A stretch of DNA of 8,696 bases. Origin: Roseovarius sp. GTDB taxonomy: Bacteria > Pseudomonadota > Alphaproteobacteria > Rhodobacterales > Rhodobacteraceae. The stretch spans positions 1 to 8,696 of the forward strand of contig SLDH01000252.1 of NCBI GenBank assembly GCA_007125415.1, in the 5' to 3' direction. The notes beneath the pieces are model-generated. The model was not told the origin of the DNA and did no database searches. It worked only from the letters and a program-made list of their open reading frames with translations. The stretch's first letter is position 1; each line of letters starts with the position of its first letter. The translations under genes were made by a program, and so were the position numbers. Below, piece by piece: positions 5,452 through 8,696 of this stretch.

Positions 5452-6927
5452 GTGACACGCGGCATCATGATCCAGGGTGCCGGCTCGAATGTCGGTAAAT
5501 CAATCCTTGTGGCAGGGCTTGCGCGCATCTTCACGCGGCGGGGCCTGAGGGTTGCGCCTTTCAAGCCGCAGAACATGTCCAACAATGCCGCGGTGACGGA
5601 AGATGGCGGCGAGATCGGGCGCGCTCAGGCGCTCCAAGCCCGCGCTGCCGGTCGCGCGCCTCATACGGATATGAACCCCGTGCTTCTGAAACCCGAAAGT
5701 GAAACCGGCGCTCAGGTCATCGTGCAGGGGCGGCGCCTGAGCAGTATGCAGGCCGGTGCCTTCAGCCATACCAAGCCAAGCCTGATGGCGGCTGTGCAGG
5801 AAAGTTTCGCCCGGCTTTGTGACACCGCCGATCTGGTGCTGGTCGAGGGGGCAGGCAGCCCCGCCGAGATCAACCTGCGCCAGGGTGACATCGCCAATAT
5901 GGGGTTCGCGCGCGCGGCCGGTGTGCCAGTGGTGCTTGTGGGCGATATCGACCGCGGCGGTGTGATCGCGCAGATCGTCGGCACTCAGGCGGTTCTAGAC
6001 CCCGAGGATGCCGCCATGATCCGTGGCTTTGCGATCAACAAGTTTCGCGGCGATCCGGCGCTTTTCGAAGGAGGGCTGGCCGAGATCGTGTCGCGCACCG
6101 GCTGGCCTTCGCTGGGGGTGATCCCGTGGTTTGATGACGCTTGGAAGCTGCCTGCCGAGGACGTGCTGGACCTTGCCTCGCATGCGATGTCCGGCGCGGA
6201 TGCCCTGAAGGTGGTCGTGCCGCGCCTCGGCCGGATCGCCAATTTCGACGATCTGGACCCGCTGGCGGCCGAACCGGGTGTCGCGCTGGAAATCGTTCTC
6301 CCTGGGCGGGCCCTGCCCGGTGACGCCGATCTGGTGCTCCTGCCCGGTAGCAAATCCACCATAGCCGATCTGGCGCAGATGCGCGCGGAGGGGTGGGACA
6401 TAGACCTTGAAGCCCACAGACGGCGCGGCGGGCATATCCTCGGCCTTTGTGGCGGCTACCAGATGCTGGGCCATGAGATTTCCGACCCGGATGGTGTGGA
6501 AGGCCCGCCCGGCACGGCCCGGGGATTGGGGCTTCTGAATGTCAACACGGTCATGCAGGGAGAGAAGCGGCTTGCCCTGGCAACAGCCCGGCATCCCGAG
6601 AGCGGTGCCGATGTGACAGGTTACGAGATCCATATGGGCCAGACCACCGGTGAGGATTGCGCGCGGGGATGGCTGGAGATCGCAGGAGAGCCCGAAGGAG
6701 CGGCTTCAGCCAATGGGCGGGTGCTTGGGTGTTACCTGCACGGGCTTTTCGCGGCGGACGCCTTTCGCGCCTGGTATCTCGCGCGGCTTGGCGGCCGGTC
6801 CGACCTGACTTTCGATGCGTCGATCGAGGCCACGCTGGATGCGCTTGCCGATCATCTGGAACAGAACATGCACCTTGATCACCTTCTGGACATGACCGCC
6901 ACTGTCACGCCCGCGTTCAGCGGTTGA
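5452..6927 (+). CDS. cobQ: Cobyric acid synthase (glutamine-hydrolysing)
   Basis: CobQ amidates the b, d, e and g side chains of adenosylcobyrinic acid a,c-diamide using glutamine and ATP, a late step of cobalamin synthesis. The 491 residues show the N-terminal synthetase domain with P-loop-like GAGSNVGKS (9-17), [10 protein letters not shown] (36-45), [14 protein letters not shown] (130-143), VGDIDRGG (163-170) and INKFRGD (195-201). The C-terminal class-I amidotransferase domain shows [13 protein letters not shown] (295-307), [10 protein letters not shown] (331-340) with nucleophile Cys333, YEIHMG (391-396) and YLHGLF (428-433) with His430. It looks complete and active. The GTG start at 5452 has AGGGG six bases upstream, and family members begin with a few residues before MIQG. 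Paralogous CobB is excluded by MSNN, YEIHMG and domain spacing. No other cobalamin gene and no cobalamin riboswitch is seen; the spacer 5416-5451 is too short for one. Confidence 0.95.
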   Translation: MTRGIMIQGAGSNVGKSILVAGLARIFTRRGLRVAPFKPQNMSNNAAVTEDGGEIGRAQALQARAAGRAPHTDMNPVLLKPESETGAQVIVQGRRLSSMQAGAFSHTKPSLMAAVQESFARLCDTADLVLVEGAGSPAEINLRQGDIANMGFARAAGVPVVLVGDIDRGGVIAQIVGTQAVLDPEDAAMIRGFAINKFRGDPALFEGGLAEIVSRTGWPSLGVIPWFDDAWKLPAEDVLDLASHAMSGADALKVVVPRLGRIANFDDLDPLAAEPGVALEIVLPGRALPGDADLVLLPGSKSTIADLAQMRAEGWDIDLEAHRRRGGHILGLCGGYQMLGHEISDPDGVEGPPGTARGLGLLNVNTVMQGEKRLALATARHPESGADVTGYEIHMGQTTGEDCARGWLEIAGEPEGAASANGRVLGCYLHGLFAADAFRAWYLARLGGRSDLTFDASIEATLDALADHLEQNMHLDHLLDMTATVTPAFSG

Positions 6928-6948
6928 GGTCCAGAGCCGATTGCGCGA

Positions 6949-7812
6949 TCACTGCAGTTCCTGTGCCGCCAGGGCGCGCTGGATCTCACGGCGTACCAGC
7001 TTGCGGACATTCCGCGTGATCCGCTCACCCAGGGCGCCCTGCAATTCCTGCCGGACAATTTCCGCCACCAGATCACGAAGGGCCTCTTCATCGAGGATTG
7101 TCTCGTCCTCGGTGAAAATGTCCTCCTCGGAAAGAAACGCATTTTCCGGCTCGGGCATCGCGGCAGGTTCCTCTTCGGCGACGCAAGGGCTTTGTTCTGC
7201 CGCATCGGGGATGTCCGGCTCCGGCGTGAAGGGTTCGAGCCCTTCCAGAGCATCGGGCTCATCGCCGACATCGGCGGCCAGGGTCTCGGATATGGTCGCT
7301 TCAGCGGCATCGGAACTCTCGTCCGGCTCCCATTCATCATCGTTCGTACCGGCTGCCCGTTGAAAGATCGCCGCGCGACCCGTCTCCCCGTCAGGAGCGG
7401 CTTTCAAATCTGCCGAGGCCCGCATATCCGCCGCGTCAGGGGTCATGTCCTCGTGCAGCAAGGATTCCTCTGTCGCGTCACCGGACACAGCATCCGCCGC
7501 TGAGGCCTCACGCTTGTCGGCTTGCGGAGCGAACACATCGTCCGCCGGCGGCATGTCATCGCCTTGCGCAGGAAGATCAGAGGAAACCTGATCCGGCATA
7601 TTATTCTCTGCTTCAGGCTCGTCCGACTCAGGTTCGTCCACCTGTGGTCCATCGTGATGGTCCACACGGAGCGAGGGTGTGAGCACCAGCTTGTCGGGTG
7701 CGCTGGCAGCCGCATCCGCCCCGGACTTGCCGGGCCGATCTTCGGTGGAGACGAGGCGTCGGATCGACGACAGCACGTCTTCCATTTCCACATTCGTGAC
7801 GGGATCGGACAT
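6949..7812 (-). CDS. Acidic, largely disordered protein with PopZ-like termini
   Basis: A 287-residue protein without signal peptide or membrane segment. It has three parts. Residues about 9-25 (VEMEDVLSSIRRLVSTED) closely resemble the N-terminal helix of the polar organizing protein PopZ (MEEILASIRRIIS pattern, DUF2497). Residues about 26-230 are low-complexity, rich in Asp, Glu, Pro and Ala, with a short DKLVLTPSLRV segment near 40-50. Residues about 236-287 form a predicted helical block, EALRDLVAEIVRQELQGAL and then a basic helix RNVRKLVRREIQRALAAQ, as in the PopZ oligomerisation region. PopZ gathers ParB, cell-cycle kinases and other clients at the pole; whether this protein does so is inference. 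I chose ATG 7812; a GTG at 7824 would add four residues (MVKK) and has GAGG upstream. The start ATG ends a run of eight A residues. It lies downstream of marR on the same strand and converges on cobQ with 21 bp between stops. Confidence 0.75.
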   Translation of the reverse strand: MSDPVTNVEMEDVLSSIRRLVSTEDRPGKSGADAAASAPDKLVLTPSLRVDHHDGPQVDEPESDEPEAENNMPDQVSSDLPAQGDDMPPADDVFAPQADKREASAADAVSGDATEESLLHEDMTPDAADMRASADLKAAPDGETGRAAIFQRAAGTNDDEWEPDESSDAAEATISETLAADVGDEPDALEGLEPFTPEPDIPDAAEQSPCVAEEEPAAMPEPENAFLSEEDIFTEDETILDEEALRDLVAEIVRQELQGALGERITRNVRKLVRREIQRALAAQELQ

Positions 7813-7838
7813 TTTTTTTACCACTCTTGCCTCGCCTC

Positions 7839-7867
7839 AGCTTACCGTTTGCAGCGGTTTCGCACAA
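7839..7867 (-). promoter_or_regulatory. Candidate promoter of the PopZ-like gene
   Basis: On the minus strand TTGTGC (7867-7862) and TAAGCT (7844-7839) are 17 bases apart, 26 bases before ATG 7812. Both boxes match only half the consensus. The palindrome AACCGGTT (7866-7873) overlaps the -35. The spacer 7813-7987 also contains a GC-rich hairpin (GCACCG/CGGTGC, 7961-7975) just after the marR stop that lacks a T tract; no gene is supported in it. Confidence 0.3.
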
Positions 7868-7987
7868 CCGGTTAGGACGTGTTTTAGGATTTTGACACGC
7901 ATCGAGCGGCGATACTTCGCCTCCGGTATAGGCTTCATGGGTGCCGCAAGGCCAATCGAAGCACCGCACCGGTGCGCCTTTGCGATG

Positions 7988-8491
7988 TCACGGCTCGCCT
8001 TGAGGGGCCTCCGGCGCGGGGGGGCGGTGGATCTCCCCCATGTCGAGCACCGGCGACGCATCGATCGCCGACGCATTCAGCATTGTCGCCACCCGTTCGA
8101 GCGCAGCCACGATCATCGCCTGCTCCCAATCGGCAAGCGCCTCGAACTCCTTGACATATTTCTGCTGAAGCGGGTCCGGCGCCCCCTCGACCGCCTTGCG
8201 GCCGGTTTCCGTGAGCACGACATTTGTCTTTCGCCGGTCAATATCCGAACGCTGACGCTCGATCATCGCCTTGGCGGCGAGACGGTCAAGCAGGGTCGAG
8301 ATCGTGGCCTGACTGACCCCCATCTGAAGCGAGATCTGTTTGGGCGTGGTGCTGCCCTGCATCTGCACGACCTGCAGCACCCTGATCTGGACCGGGGTCA
8401 GCCCCGCAATGCGTGCAAGCGTCCGACCGTAAAGCTCGGTTGCGCGCAGGATGCGGCGCAACGCGATCAGGGATGCATCTGTCCTGTCCAC
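7988..8491 (-). CDS. MarR-family transcriptional regulator
   Basis: A 167-residue winged helix-turn-helix regulator. Helix 1 runs through SLIALRRILRATELYGRTLAR (7-27), LTPVQIRVLQVV (31-42) leads into the DNA-binding domain, PKQISLQMGVSQATISTLLDRL (50-71) is the helix-turn-helix, and DIDRRKTNVVLTETGRKAV (83-101) is the wing. The C-terminal dimer helix includes LADWEQAMIVAALERVATMLNA (119-140) and is followed by a proline-rich tail. The D-W-E-Q and L-E-R-V-A pattern recalls the CosR/EctR branch linked to osmoadaptation, but ectoine genes are not visible and this is weak. I prefer the GTG at 8491 because GGGAGG sits four bases before it and the result begins like other family members. The ATG at 8548 would add 19 residues, has no ribosome site and would place the inverted repeat at 8541-8583 across its start. 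Confidence 0.88.
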   Translation of the reverse strand: MDRTDASLIALRRILRATELYGRTLARIAGLTPVQIRVLQVVQMQGSTTPKQISLQMGVSQATISTLLDRLAAKAMIERQRSDIDRRKTNVVLTETGRKAVEGAPDPLQQKYVKEFEALADWEQAMIVAALERVATMLNASAIDASPVLDMGEIHRPPAPEAPQGEP

Positions 8492-8540
8492 GCGACCTCC
8501 CACCTTGATGGTTGCATCATACAAGGAGTGTGACTTGCCG

Positions 8541-8583
8541 CAAAGCATTAATATACTTAGGCTAACGAATTATTAAAGCTTTG
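8541..8583. repeat. Inverted repeat over the putative marR promoter
   Basis: CAAAGCATTAATA (8541-8553) and TATTAAAGCTTTG (8571-8583) are complementary at 12 of 13 positions, with one A/A mismatch, around 17 bases that include a smaller TTAG-G-CTAA palindrome (8557-8565). On the minus strand a TATATT -10 (8555-8550) overlaps one arm, and a poor -35 (CTTTAA, 8578-8573, 17-base spacer) lies in the other. The placement fits an autoregulatory MarR operator, which is an inference. Confidence 0.55.
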
Positions 8584-8628
8584 TGACAGATCGCAGCGAA
8601 CTTTCCTTCAGGGACTTTTCATGTATAA

Positions 8629-8645
8629 ACTACTGTTAATGTAGT
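8629..8645. repeat. Short inverted repeat in the AT-rich region upstream of marR
   Basis: ACTAC (8629-8633) and GTAGT (8641-8645) flank TGTTAAT, a 17-bp imperfect palindrome of the size MarR proteins often bind. TATAAA (8624-8629) overlaps it on the plus strand. The region 8584-8696 is clearly more AT-rich than the rest of the window and has no gene I can support. It probably belongs to the regulatory region between marR and a gene beyond the right edge. Confidence 0.35.
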
Positions 8646-8696
8646 ATTATTTAAAATTCTGGCAGTAATCCACCGAAACCATCCTGATGTGTTTTC

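Noticed and set aside
7961..7975. A GC-rich hairpin after the marR stop, considered as an intrinsic terminator.
   Set aside because: It has a six-pair stem with no T tract on either strand, so it is mentioned only in the promoter entry for that spacer.
7679..8533. A 284-codon plus-strand ORF opposite marR and the start of the PopZ-like gene.
   Set aside because: It is Arg/His-rich, has no recognisable motif, crosses an intergenic spacer and opposes two well-supported genes. It is a GC-rich shadow frame.
8621..8644. A tiny ORF (ATG to TAG, seven codons) in the AT-rich region upstream of marR.
   Set aside because: There is no ribosome site and it is too short to distinguish from chance. It overlaps the ACTAC/GTAGT palindrome, which explains the sequence better.

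Overview
The window looks like an ordinary chromosomal stretch of an alphaproteobacterium of the Rhodobacterales (Roseobacter/Rhodobacter type). The reasons are the GC-rich, densely packed genes, the close resemblance of several proteins (the glyoxylate aminotransferase, the small protein at 5041-5361, the MarR regulator) to what I remember of that order, and a T-rich motif after one gene that I associate with it. No lineage assignment was computed.

Layout. Positions 1-212 hold the C-terminal end of an EI24/CysZ-type membrane protein. A HisC-like PLP aminotransferase follows (267-1373, +) and ends against a class-V alanine/serine-glyoxylate-type aminotransferase (2566-1370, -), the two stop codons overlapping. 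Upstream of that on the minus strand is a family-2 glycosyltransferase of the TIGR04283 type (3438-2767, -). It diverges from a YgfZ folate-binding protein gene (3506-4237, +), which converges on efp, elongation factor P (4824-4261, -). Across a 216-bp divergent spacer lies a small conserved protein of unknown function (5041-5361, +) closed by a textbook rho-independent terminator. cobQ, cobyric acid synthase (5452-6927, +), comes next and converges on an acidic, mostly disordered protein with PopZ-like ends (7812-6949, -). Behind that, on the same strand, is a MarR-family regulator (8491-7988, -) with an AT-rich upstream region (8492-8696) containing two inverted repeats.

How the genes relate. 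This is a mosaic of single-gene units in alternating orientation rather than a pathway operon. Two PLP aminotransferases sit tail to tail; YgfZ (Fe-S cluster maintenance) and EF-P (translation through polyproline) are housekeeping; CobQ is the only cobalamin gene present. I see no IS element, phage integrase, tRNA, rRNA or CRISPR array.

The points most worth following are: the PopZ-like architecture of the 6949-7812 protein; a 13-nt-arm inverted repeat over the putative marR promoter; a perfect 9-nt-arm inverted repeat over the putative efp promoter; a perfect 12-bp inverted repeat that contains the stop codons of both ygfZ and efp; and the uncharacterised small protein with an RxxReVxxxAGIDP-like segment. 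None amounts to a clearly new multi-gene system.
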